Below are positions 16,474 through 24,341 of a stretch of DNA of 64,000 nt, piece after piece (position 1 is the first letter of the stretch; each line of letters opens with the position of its first letter). The DNA is taken from positions 1-64,000 of the forward strand of contig CAZMGV010000021.1 of NCBI GenBank assembly GCA_964565925.1. The letters are read 5' to 3'. The notes below the pieces were generated by a model. The model was given only the letters and a program-made list of their open reading frames with translations, was not told the origin of the DNA and searched no databases. Made by a program: the position numbers and the translations under genes. The DNA comes from CAZMGV01 sp964565925 (lineage in GTDB: Bacteria > JAGRBM01 > JAHCIT01).

Positions 16474-18531
16474 GTGACCGCCACCGACACGAACCAGCGC
16501 CGGCTCCGGCTGCAGGAGGATCTGCAGCAGCTCGACCTGAAGCGGCTCCGGATGATCCTGTTCGTGGTTCCGCAGATCACCCTTGTCCTGATCATGTTCC
16601 CGGCGTTTGTGATCGGGGTATTCACGCGCGAACATTACGCCGAGTTTTTCGGCGACTACGTGCCGTGGATGATCGCCGTCGGCGGCGCCGCCGGCATCGT
16701 CGCACTTCCGCTCACGCTCTGGATCATGAAACCGCTCAACCGGCTGGTCGAGGCCGTCGACAGCGGCAGCCTCCCGGGCGAGGACGAACTCCGCTGGATC
16801 TGGGCCGAGGCCTGCGCGAGCCCGAGACGGGCCGCCTATATCGTCGGCCTGGCGGCGTTCGGCTGGGGACTGATCCTGCTGTATGGCGGCTACCGGACGG
16901 ACGTTTTCTCGTATGCCGACCTGCCGGAAACCTCCGTGACACTCGTTGTTTTTTCGGCGGCATCATCGATTTTCGTTTATCTGGTTTCATTCAACGCGGC
17001 CGTTCCGGTCGCGACCCCCTTCTCCAACTATTTCCGGGAAACCTGGGCCGGCCCGCGCGTGGGGCTCGGGCGCCGGGTCTGGCTGATCGCCCTGTTCGGG
17101 GTGTTCCTGTCCCTTGGCATCATTTCGATGGAGTCCTACCGCCTCACGGTCCGCTGCATGATCAAGGTGGCGGAATCGGATCTCGCCGCCGTCATGGAAA
17201 GCCAGGGGGCGACGCCGGCCGCTTCGGTGCTTCCCGATGGGCGCCGTCTCGCACCGGTCTCGTTCTCGGCTGCCGGAAGCCCCGCCGCGGGGACCGAGCC
17301 CGGCCTTGCCAGCTCTGTGCTGACGAAACGGCTTGTCTCCAGACCGGTGGCGGTGACGTTCTACGACGAAGCGGAAGGCTACGCGCTCGCCCTGAAGCGG
17401 ACGGAAGACGGCGCGTACAGCGGACTGGTCCAGCGGCCGATCCTGCCCGACGACTGGGACCGCTACGCCCTGACGGGTACCCTGGTTTTCGCATCGATCG
17501 TGATCGTGTACGGCCTGCTGATCGCCTTCTTCTTTGCGCGGATCATGGTCGCACCGATCCGGTTCGCCTCGGCCCAGGTCCGGCAGGTGACGGCCGGCGA
17601 TCTCACCGAGCTCCGGCTCGTCCCGCTCGACGACGAAACCGGGGAACTGCTCGAACTGTTTGACCGGATGGTCATCAATCTCCGCACGGTCGTCACCGGC
17701 CTGAGCGAAGCCGCCAGCGCCCAGAAGGAATCCGTCAAGCAGATCTCCTCCAGTACGAACTACCATGCCGACGGATCGGAGAAACTGCGAACCGAGACGA
17801 CCCAGATCGTCGAGACCATCAGGCATGTGGTCGAGGCCGCCAAGGCGCTTTCGGAGCGGTCCGGGGCCAGTGCCAGGCAGGCCGGGGAGACCCGCGAGCG
17901 CACAATCGCGCTGGACAACGCCGTCCGGGACAGCGAAAGCGGTGTCGACGACATACACCAGGCGGTCACCGCCTCGCGGGATCTGTCGGGCCGGCTCGAG
18001 GAACGGTCGCGCCAGATTGCCGATCTGGTCGGAACAATCCGTGATGTGGCCGCCCAGACGAACCTGCTGGCGCTGAACGCCGCTATCGAAGCCGCCCGGG
18101 CGGGCGAACACGGCCGGGGGTTCGAGGTCGTGGCGGATGAAATCCGCAAGCTGGCCGACAAGTCCCGCAGGCAGTCGGACGACGTGGACCGGACTGTGAC
18201 CGAGGTCCGGACCGATCTCACGACGACGGCCGCGACGCTTGAGACGATCCGCCAGAAAGTCGACCAGTTCCGGCAGGTGTTCGCCGACACGCGCCGGGAA
18301 CTGCGCACGATCAGCGAGAGCGTCAGCGAGGTACAGGCGCTGATGACCGCCAATGCCGAGGAAACCGGAACCCAGGCGGCCGATACCGCCCAGATTCTCA
18401 CGGCGGCCGCCGACATGCGCAAACTGGTCCATGCCAATGCGGCCGCCAGCAAGCTGATCGCGCAGACGGCCGAGAACCTCAGCGGGGTTACCGAGAAGCT
18501 CCAGGCCAGTATTCAGCGGTTCAAGCTGTAG
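16474..18531 (+). CDS. Methyl-accepting chemotaxis protein with multi-pass N-terminus
   Basis: A 685-aa chemoreceptor. About five hydrophobic helices occupy residues 25-225 (not the usual two), then a roughly 100-residue region that looks extracytoplasmic, a sixth helix (about 335-355), a HAMP region (RIMVAPIRFASAQVRQVTAGDLTEL) and a cytoplasmic helical signalling domain. The highly conserved CheA/CheW-contact hairpin tip reads AAQTNLLALNAAIEAARAGEHGRGFEVVADEIRKLAD in family order. The start is GTG at 16474. No che genes adjoin. The final residues lack a CheR pentapeptide. Confidence 0.93.
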   Translation: MTATDTNQRRLRLQEDLQQLDLKRLRMILFVVPQITLVLIMFPAFVIGVFTREHYAEFFGDYVPWMIAVGGAAGIVALPLTLWIMKPLNRLVEAVDSGSLPGEDELRWIWAEACASPRRAAYIVGLAAFGWGLILLYGGYRTDVFSYADLPETSVTLVVFSAASSIFVYLVSFNAAVPVATPFSNYFRETWAGPRVGLGRRVWLIALFGVFLSLGIISMESYRLTVRCMIKVAESDLAAVMESQGATPAASVLPDGRRLAPVSFSAAGSPAAGTEPGLASSVLTKRLVSRPVAVTFYDEAEGYALALKRTEDGAYSGLVQRPILPDDWDRYALTGTLVFASIVIVYGLLIAFFFARIMVAPIRFASAQVRQVTAGDLTELRLVPLDDETGELLELFDRMVINLRTVVTGLSEAASAQKESVKQISSSTNYHADGSEKLRTETTQIVETIRHVVEAAKALSERSGASARQAGETRERTIALDNAVRDSESGVDDIHQAVTASRDLSGRLEERSRQIADLVGTIRDVAAQTNLLALNAAIEAARAGEHGRGFEVVADEIRKLADKSRRQSDDVDRTVTEVRTDLTTTAATLETIRQKVDQFRQVFADTRRELRTISESVSEVQALMTANAEETGTQAADTAQILTAAADMRKLVHANAAASKLIAQTAENLSGVTEKLQASIQRFKL

Positions 18532-18539
18532 AAAAGCAA

Positions 18540-18567
18540 AACGGCGGAACCCTGCGGGTCCGCCGTT
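18540..18567 (+). terminator. Terminator after chemoreceptor gene
   Basis: Hairpin AACGGCGGA (18540-18548) with TCCGCCGTT (18559-18567), strengthened by an inner ACCC/GGGT pairing. It lies 9 bp after the stop. The downstream T-tract is weak. It may serve both converging genes. Confidence 0.65.
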
Positions 18568-18615
18568 CTGGCATTAAGCCGGCACTCAGGCCGGCCAGTC
18601 AGATCGTCTAACGAA

Positions 18616-19575
18616 TCAGGCCTCTGCCCAGTTCCGGATATTGGCTTCGGTACCGTCGGCGCTCGTCCAGGTGGCTTCCTTCATGCCCTTGATATTCTGG
18701 GTCGAAGCAGCCCGGACAAACGAGAAATCAATGCCCGTGGTCCACAGGAATACCTTCTCCAGGACGCCGCCGATGGCGGAGCCGGCCGGGCTCTCCCAGA
18801 ACTCGACGGCCTCCTTGAAGTTCTTCACCGTCGGGTTGTTCTTCACTTCTTCGCGGTCGTTGAACCGGCGGAGCCGTTTCATCACTTCCTTCATCTGGAT
18901 GTTCGTGGGATCGACCGCCTGCATCGGGCGGAAGAACACGTCGTTGAAGAACGGCGGACCCCAGGCCAGCACGCCCCAGAACTCCGGCTTGGCCATGGCG
19001 GGCTTCGAGTCCACCTTCGTCGCCTTGTTCCTGGAGAAATACTCCGTCATGAAAAAGTCCATGGCGATGTGGCGCGACTCGTCCTGGTTGATACGCTCCA
19101 CGACTTCGCGGGAAAGCGGATCGTCAACGTATTCGTTGAGACCCCGCAGCAGGGCGATGTCGAGAATGAGCTCGCCACCCAGAATGAACGACGTCGCAAA
19201 CGCCGGATTGATCGTCTTTACTGCCTTCACGAAGGACGGGATAAACCGGAGCATCCATTGGTTCGGCGTGTAGAACCGGTAGTTGTGAACGTTGAAATAG
19301 TCGGCGAGGTTGGCGGCCGCCTGGCTGTGGCGGACCTCGTCCAAATAGCAGAACCAGAATATCTTCTTGAGCCGCGGATCATCCATCCGTTCATGCAGCG
19401 AGAGGAACAGGGCGCCGGCGAGCCGTTCGATGTAGGACATGTCGGTGTAGTACTGGCAGACCTGCATCTCCTTTTCCCTGGAAAGAGGGACCGGTTTCTG
19501 CTTCCAGTCGAACGAATTCACGTCCCACTGCCCGCGTTCACACTTTTCCACCATCTTGTCGAGATCCATTGCCAT
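18616..19575 (-). CDS. Ferritin-like diiron protein, putative oxidase/oxygenase
   Basis: A 319-aa helical protein with two carboxylate/His metal motifs: DEVRH (first E-x-x-H, near residue 95) and DESRH (second, near residue 185), plus Glu in MSYIERL and GGELILD that fit the remaining ligands of a four-helix diiron centre. This pattern matches ferritin-like oxygenases, AurF-type N-oxygenases and acyl desaturase-like enzymes; exact chemistry is unknown. Start taken at ATG 19575 because GAGAGGA lies upstream; ATG 19569 is the alternative. Upstream region carries a GACCGA/TCGGTC operator candidate. Neighbour is an acyl-CoA ligase in the same direction. Confidence 0.8.
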   Translation of the reverse strand: MAMDLDKMVEKCERGQWDVNSFDWKQKPVPLSREKEMQVCQYYTDMSYIERLAGALFLSLHERMDDPRLKKIFWFCYLDEVRHSQAAANLADYFNVHNYRFYTPNQWMLRFIPSFVKAVKTINPAFATSFILGGELILDIALLRGLNEYVDDPLSREVVERINQDESRHIAMDFFMTEYFSRNKATKVDSKPAMAKPEFWGVLAWGPPFFNDVFFRPMQAVDPTNIQMKEVMKRLRRFNDREEVKNNPTVKNFKEAVEFWESPAGSAIGGVLEKVFLWTTGIDFSFVRAASTQNIKGMKEATWTSADGTEANIRNWAEA

Positions 19576-19692
19576 CGTTCGGGTTCCTCTCGTAACAGCG
19601 TCAGCCGTCACACTGACGCAGTCGTCACTGTTAAATTATGACTCCGGTCAGCAGTCCGGTAAACCGTAATCTGAACACCGGGTTTCTTTAAC

Positions 19693-19708
19693 GACCGACC
19701 ATTCGGTC
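19693..19708. promoter_or_regulatory. Palindromic operator candidate upstream of diiron gene
   Basis: GACCGA (19693-19698) and TCGGTC (19703-19708) are exact inverted repeats with a 4-bp spacer, followed by TATAACG. They lie about 120 bp upstream of the diiron start. The form resembles sites of TetR-family repressors of lipid catabolism, an inference from shape only. Confidence 0.5.
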
Positions 19709-19854
19709 TATAACGTATATAACTGACATCCAGATCAGCTGGCAAGCTGATTTTCACGCCAAGGTGAAAACTCAAAACCCAATTATATGCCAAAATATGG
19801 GCCTAAATGGCCTTAAACATCATTTAACGCAATGCGAAATAATTTTTGGACGGA

Positions 19855-21351
19855 TTACTCGAAACGCCGCTTCACGTCAGCCTTGACCACTTTTCCGAGG
19901 GCATTTCGGGGCAACGCGTCAGCCGCCAGGTAGCGCGTCGGGACCTTGTAATGGGCCAGCCGCTGGCGGGCATAGTCCTTTAGGATGTCGGCATCGAACG
20001 GTTTGCCCGGCCGGGTGACGACGAGCGCCGCTCCGGTTTCGCCCCACTTGGGGTCCGGCAGTCCGGTGACCGCGACTTCGAGGACCGACTCATGCCCGGA
20101 CAGGACCCGCTCCACCTCGGCGGGATATACGTTTTCGCCGCCGGAGATGTACATCTCCTTCTTGCGGCCGACGATATAGAGGAAGCCGTCGCTGTCGAAC
20201 CGGCCGAGATCTCCGGTATGGAAATAGCCGTCCCGGATAGCCTGCGCGGTTTCCTCCGGGCGGTTCAGATAGCCGGAGAACATGCCGGGTCCTTTCACGA
20301 CGATCTCGCCGACTTCGCCGCGCGCGACCTCCCGGCCCTCCTCGTCGGCCAGCCGAAGATCCCAGTTCGGAGCGACCCGGCCTACCGACGCCGGGCGCGA
20401 GATCACCTCGCCGTGCTTCATGCAGGAGAGCATGTTCGTTTCGGTCGTACCGTAACCCTGCCGCAGCGGAATTCCCCGGGATTCGTAGGCTTCCACCAGC
20501 GGGGCTGTTGCAGCCGCGCCCGCCACATAGAGGAACCGAAGGTGTTTAGGTGACAGCCGGTCCAGTGCGCCGGTCTGAAGCAGCTGCTCCATCATCGTCG
20601 GCACGGAGAAAGTGATCGAAACGCCGTACGTCTGAATCGTCTCCAGGTAGAGTTCCGGTGTGAAGTGATCGAGCAGCACTGCCGTGCCGCCCGCCGCCAG
20701 TACCGGATGAAACTGGGTGAACAGGGCGCCCGTGTGGAACAGCGGAGTCGCCATCAGCGCGATGTCACCGGACACCATTTCGAAGACGTCGACGGCGTTT
20801 TTTGTATTCCACCACACCCGCCGGTGCGAGCAGACCGCTGCCTTGGGGCGGCCCGTCGTGCCGGAGGTATAGAAAAGACCGAGCGTGGATTCGTCCGTGA
20901 CGTCCCGGCCCCCCGCCCTGCCGGATGCGCCTGCAACCATCGCCTCGCCGGACGGAATAACCAGGATATTCTCCGCCGCCTGCTTCACCGACTTCAGAAA
21001 CTGGCGGTCTGCGAACACGAGTTTCGGCGCCGAATCGTTTAAGGCGAACCGGACTTCGTCCTCGGCCCAACGGAAGTTGAGCGGCACGAACACCAGCCCT
21101 GCGTATGAACAGGCGAGATACGCAGTCAGGAACGGGATTGAGTTCACGCCGAAGAAGGCGACCCGGTCGCCCGGAGCGAAGCCCCTTGAAGTGAGACTGG
21201 AAGCGAGCGCCTCCACCCGGTCGTGCCAGTCGCCGTACGATATCCGCAGGCCGCCATGGGCCGCGTCCACGAGCGCCGTCTTCAACGGCGTTCGGCCCGC
21301 GTGATAGGCGAGCCAGTCGTGGAGGTATCTGGTTCCGGCAGGTAGAGGCAT
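19855..21351 (-). CDS. Acyl-CoA synthetase (AMP-forming, ANL superfamily)
   Basis: Activates a carboxylic acid to its CoA thioester with ATP. At 498 aa it has the usual length. Visible: P-loop-like LGLFYTSGTTGRPKAAVCSH (A3), RQGYGTTETNMLSC (A5), the hinge GYFHTGDLGRFDSDGFLYIVGRKKEMYISGGENVYPAEVE (A7/A8) and terminal LPRNALGKVVKADV with the catalytic Lys. Substrate unknown; genes around suggest fatty or cyclic acids. ATG at 21351 chosen as the longer start at 21390 lacks domain similarity. Leftward, 279 bp upstream of the diiron gene. Confidence 0.95.
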   Translation of the reverse strand: MPLPAGTRYLHDWLAYHAGRTPLKTALVDAAHGGLRISYGDWHDRVEALASSLTSRGFAPGDRVAFFGVNSIPFLTAYLACSYAGLVFVPLNFRWAEDEVRFALNDSAPKLVFADRQFLKSVKQAAENILVIPSGEAMVAGASGRAGGRDVTDESTLGLFYTSGTTGRPKAAVCSHRRVWWNTKNAVDVFEMVSGDIALMATPLFHTGALFTQFHPVLAAGGTAVLLDHFTPELYLETIQTYGVSITFSVPTMMEQLLQTGALDRLSPKHLRFLYVAGAAATAPLVEAYESRGIPLRQGYGTTETNMLSCMKHGEVISRPASVGRVAPNWDLRLADEEGREVARGEVGEIVVKGPGMFSGYLNRPEETAQAIRDGYFHTGDLGRFDSDGFLYIVGRKKEMYISGGENVYPAEVERVLSGHESVLEVAVTGLPDPKWGETGAALVVTRPGKPFDADILKDYARQRLAHYKVPTRYLAADALPRNALGKVVKADVKRRFE

Positions 21352-21447
21352 CGGCCGCAGGGTGAAATCACCGAACGACCGGCTTGTCAAGGTGCAGCGG
21401 TTTTAACAACCAGGAAGACCGATTGCGGTTGACGCGGGAGGCACACC

Positions 21448-21501
21448 ATGAGTACCTTAAGCTTCGAAGTTTTCACCACTTCTCGCCTCGTCGAGACATA
21501 A
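21448..21501 (+). CDS. Possible 17-aa leader peptide upstream of DUF3015 gene
   Basis: A short open frame (MSTLSFEVFTTSRLVET) preceded by GGGAGG at a good distance from its ATG. Its stop TAA abuts GGAG, the ribosome binding site of the DUF3015 gene, 13 bp before that start. Could be a translated leader or chance. No conserved family can be judged for a peptide this short. Confidence 0.3.
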   Translation: MSTLSFEVFTTSRLVET

Positions 21502-21514
21502 GGAGTTCCAGAAC

Positions 21515-22045
21515 ATGAACCTTCGCCCCACACTCACCACCCTCGGACTGTTCGCCGCTCTCGCTTTTACGATGGGCACCGAAAAGGCCGAAGCCGGCAA
21601 ATACGGTATGGCTGGTTGCGGCCTCGGCTCGATCATCATGGCTCCTGGCCAGGACGCCGACAAAGCCCTCTCTGACACCCGCTTGAAGCAGATACTCGCG
21701 GCCACTTCAAATATATCGTCCACGCAACTTTTCGGTATTACCACCGGAACCTCCAACTGCACTTCCGGAGGTACCGCCAGGAACGACGAGAAGGAACAGC
21801 TCATGTTCGCCGAAGCGAACCTGAAGCAGCTGTCCCGCGATATGGCGGCCGGCGGCGGCGAATACGTCACCGCGATGGCGACCCTGCTCGGCTGCACCGA
21901 GAAGGCTGATTTCGCCGCCTATACGCAGAAGCAGTACGAGACGATCTTCCCGGCCGCGGGCACGACCCCCGAGCAGCTGCTCGTGACGGTCAAGGCCACC
22001 GTTGCCGCCAACCCGGCGCTGGCCCAGACCTGCACGAAGATCTGA
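21515..22045 (+). CDS. DUF3015 family periplasmic protein
   Basis: A 176-aa protein with a cleavable signal peptide (LGLFAALAFTMGTEKAEAG) and the DUF3015 hallmarks: YGMAGCGLGSIIM right after cleavage, then SSTQLFGITTGTSNCT and a late EKEQLMFAEANLKQLSRDMA stretch. Three or four Cys probably pair. Function of the family is unknown. GGAG lies 8-10 bases before the ATG. It is followed by a terminator and then a DUF4105 protein, a pairing that recurs in proteobacteria and suggests a joint envelope role. Confidence 0.92.
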   Translation: MNLRPTLTTLGLFAALAFTMGTEKAEAGKYGMAGCGLGSIIMAPGQDADKALSDTRLKQILAATSNISSTQLFGITTGTSNCTSGGTARNDEKEQLMFAEANLKQLSRDMAAGGGEYVTAMATLLGCTEKADFAAYTQKQYETIFPAAGTTPEQLLVTVKATVAANPALAQTCTKI

Positions 22046-22068
22046 TCCAGTCCCGTTTTGCACTGAAG

Positions 22069-22104
22069 CCGCCGCTCCCGTAAAAGGGTGCGGCGGTTTT
22101 CGTT
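22069..22104 (+). terminator. Terminator between DUF3015 and DUF4105 genes
   Basis: CCGCCGC-TCCC (22069-22079) pairs with GGG-T-GCGGCGG (22086-22096), loop of about six bases, followed by TTTTCGTTT. It begins 24 bp after the DUF3015 stop, so the next gene may be expressed at a lower level by read-through. Confidence 0.75.
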
Positions 22105-22121
22105 TGTGAGGTAATCGTCGC

Positions 22122-24026
22122 TTGCGAGTCGTTATTTCCATGCTCATCGCACTGCTACTGCTTGCAGACGTAAACGTTCGGGCCGCGGATGACCCTCCGC
22201 AGCCAAACCCCTACCTCTCCGAACTGATCCAGAAAGCCCGGGGCAAAAAGCTCGGCGAATCCCGCTTCTGGCTGCTGCTGCTCCACTACCGGCGCTCGTG
22301 GAGCGAGGCCGACGGCAAAAGATTCTTCTTCGCCGAAAAGGGCAAGACCGATCCCGAAGCGGAACTGGAAGCCACGCTCGCGCATTTCTTCGACCCGCCG
22401 GTCGAGGAGACCGAAACCCTCCAGCATCCCCAGTGCATGTTCCCGGCCCGCTACCGGTGGCTGAAGGAACAGCTGGAGATCGACCCGGCCCGGCTGCCCG
22501 ATCAGCCGTGCGCGGGGTTCGACCATTTCCGCGAGCAACTGGACCCCGGCAGCGTCACGTTTATCTTCGCGGCCGCTTATATGAACAACCCGGCCTCGAT
22601 GTTCGGTCATTCGTTTCTCCGTATCGACCGCAAGGGCAACAAGGCCGCCAACGACCTGCTGTCCTACATCGTGAACTTTGCCGCCAATGACAAGGGTTCC
22701 GACGGCATCATGTGGGCGGTGAACGGGATTTTCGGCGGGTTTCCCGGTTTCTTCTCCACGACCCCTTACTACCTGATGGTCCAGACCTATTCCGACATGG
22801 AAAGCCGGGACCTATGGGAATACCGGCTTTCCCTTACTGACGGGCAGATCGACTGGATGGTCCGCCACATGTGGGAACTGGGCAACACCTGGTTCGACTA
22901 CTGGTTTTTCACGGAAAACTGCTCCTACCACCTCCTCTCGCTGATCGAGGTCGCCCGTCCGGATCTGCATCTCCGGGAACAGTTCGACGGTACGGTTATA
23001 CCCATCAATACCCTCAAACTGGTGGCGTCGGTCCCCGGCCTCGTGACGGAAACCCGATACCGGCCGTCAGTGGTGAACCGGATGCAGGCAAAGCGGCGCC
23101 TTTTAAACACCGGAGAGGCCGGCACTGCGGCCGGAATCGGCGGCAGTCGCAGACCCGAGAGGTTCAGCGGTCTCGATAAGCTGGATTCCGAGCGGCAGGT
23201 CCGCGTGCTGGATGCAGCCAGCCTCTATTTCCAGACGCACTCGGTAAAAGGTGAAACGCCCGATCAGCGGGACGCCGCCGAACGGGAGATTCTCCTGAAA
23301 CGCGGCCGCCTCGGCCCTCCATTGCCCGAAGCTCCGGTTGAGGAGCCGCCAGCGCCCCATCAGGGACACGATTCGGCACGGATCGGTCTGGGCGGAGGCG
23401 CCGACCGCCACCAGAGTTTCGAGGAAATCCGCTTACGGCCCGCCATTCACGACCTGTTGAGTAACGATACGGGATACCCAGCAAACAGCGAGCTGGAGAT
23501 GCTGAGTTTCCGTGGGCGGTACGAAAACAGGGCCAGGAAATTCATACTCGACGAAGCCGAACTGCTCCGGATCACTTCCATTTATCCCTTCGATCCATGG
23601 AGCTTTAAACTGTCCTGGAAGGCGCACACCGGCGCCGTTCTTCCCCGCGAGAAACGCTGCGACCGGTGGCGCTGCCTCACGTATTACGGCAACGCTGGTG
23701 CAGGTCTCGCCGCACGGACATCGCTCTGGCGGCGGGAAATCTTTTACGTCTTCGCGGAGGCCGAAGGGGCCGGAGGCGGGGTGTTCGACCGGCAGTTCCG
23801 GCTGGGGCCGGGCGTGTCGGGCGGCCTTCTGTTCGACGTCGCCAGCCGGTCCCGTATCCACGCCGAGGGCCGTTACCTGGTACCGCTGCTGGGCGATCCC
23901 CACCGGGTGTGGGAGTCGTCGGTTTACGGGACGGTCTATCTGTCGCGGAACTGGGAGCTGCGGGCGGGAGCTAAAACCGGAACGGCGCCGGACGAACTAT
24001 CCGGCGGACTCTACTGGTACTTTTGA
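22122..24026 (+). CDS. DUF4105 outer-envelope protein
   Basis: About 634 aa with an N-terminal signal peptide (ISMLIALLLLADVNVRAAD). The DUF4105/Lnb-N domain spans about residues 110-290, with family phrases FIFAAAYMNNPASMFGHSFLRI, YIVNFAAN, GIFGGFPGFFSTTPYYLMVQTYSDMESRDLWEYRL and WFDYWFFTENCSYHLL (the Cys-His context resembles a papain-like active site). The C-terminal 200 residues alternate polar and aromatic residues and end in an aromatic (YWYF), typical of an outer-membrane beta barrel. Start uncertain: TTG 22122 with GAGGT upstream, or ATG 22140. Confidence 0.88.
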   Translation: MRVVISMLIALLLLADVNVRAADDPPQPNPYLSELIQKARGKKLGESRFWLLLLHYRRSWSEADGKRFFFAEKGKTDPEAELEATLAHFFDPPVEETETLQHPQCMFPARYRWLKEQLEIDPARLPDQPCAGFDHFREQLDPGSVTFIFAAAYMNNPASMFGHSFLRIDRKGNKAANDLLSYIVNFAANDKGSDGIMWAVNGIFGGFPGFFSTTPYYLMVQTYSDMESRDLWEYRLSLTDGQIDWMVRHMWELGNTWFDYWFFTENCSYHLLSLIEVARPDLHLREQFDGTVIPINTLKLVASVPGLVTETRYRPSVVNRMQAKRRLLNTGEAGTAAGIGGSRRPERFSGLDKLDSERQVRVLDAASLYFQTHSVKGETPDQRDAAEREILLKRGRLGPPLPEAPVEEPPAPHQGHDSARIGLGGGADRHQSFEEIRLRPAIHDLLSNDTGYPANSELEMLSFRGRYENRARKFILDEAELLRITSIYPFDPWSFKLSWKAHTGAVLPREKRCDRWRCLTYYGNAGAGLAARTSLWRREIFYVFAEAEGAGGGVFDRQFRLGPGVSGGLLFDVASRSRIHAEGRYLVPLLGDPHRVWESSVYGTVYLSRNWELRAGAKTGTAPDELSGGLYWYF

Positions 24027-24037
24027 GGCTGACGGGG

Positions 24038-24238
24038 CTAGCTGTTGAGGAAGCCGGTCTGGCAGGTGCCGCCTTTACCGTTCAGCTGGCCGTCGGAGTT
24101 CTTGACCGGTAGAAACGGCGTGGCGGCCGGATCGCAGGCGACAGCGACGGCCTCGATATATTCCTCGTGGACGATACGGGGCGGCTCATACGGGCGGCGG
24201 GCGGTCTTGCCGGTGTTGTTCTTCTGATCTGCTGACAT
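24038..24238 (-). CDS. 66-aa peptide with precursor-like features
   Basis: Start ATG 24238 has AAGGAG eight bases upstream, strong evidence that it is translated. Layout: a polar basic leader (SADQKNNTGKTARR), then YEPPRIVHEEYIEAVAVAC, and a C-terminal 30 residues with Gly/Asn/Ser and two Cys (GTCQTGFLNS). The core motif Tyr-x-Pro-Pro-x-Ile-x-x-Glu-Glu-x-x-Glu-Ala-x-Ala-x-Cys resembles leaders of small peptides that look ribosomally synthesised and post-translationally modified. No radical SAM, LanM, YcaO or protease gene is adjacent. Function unknown. Confidence 0.6.
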   Translation of the reverse strand: MSADQKNNTGKTARRPYEPPRIVHEEYIEAVAVACDPAATPFLPVKNSDGQLNGKGGTCQTGFLNS

Positions 24239-24341
24239 CGGAATACTCCTTGAGCCAGAGCCGGTTCGGGACCTTCGGACAGGGATATCTCTTGTCTGCA
24301 ATTGTCGCGGATTTTCCGGCCGCTGGCAACAGGTCAGTCAC

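Noticed and set aside
23433..23903. 156-codon antisense frame in the DUF4105 gene
   Set aside because: Shadow frame without homology, start site or plausible composition.
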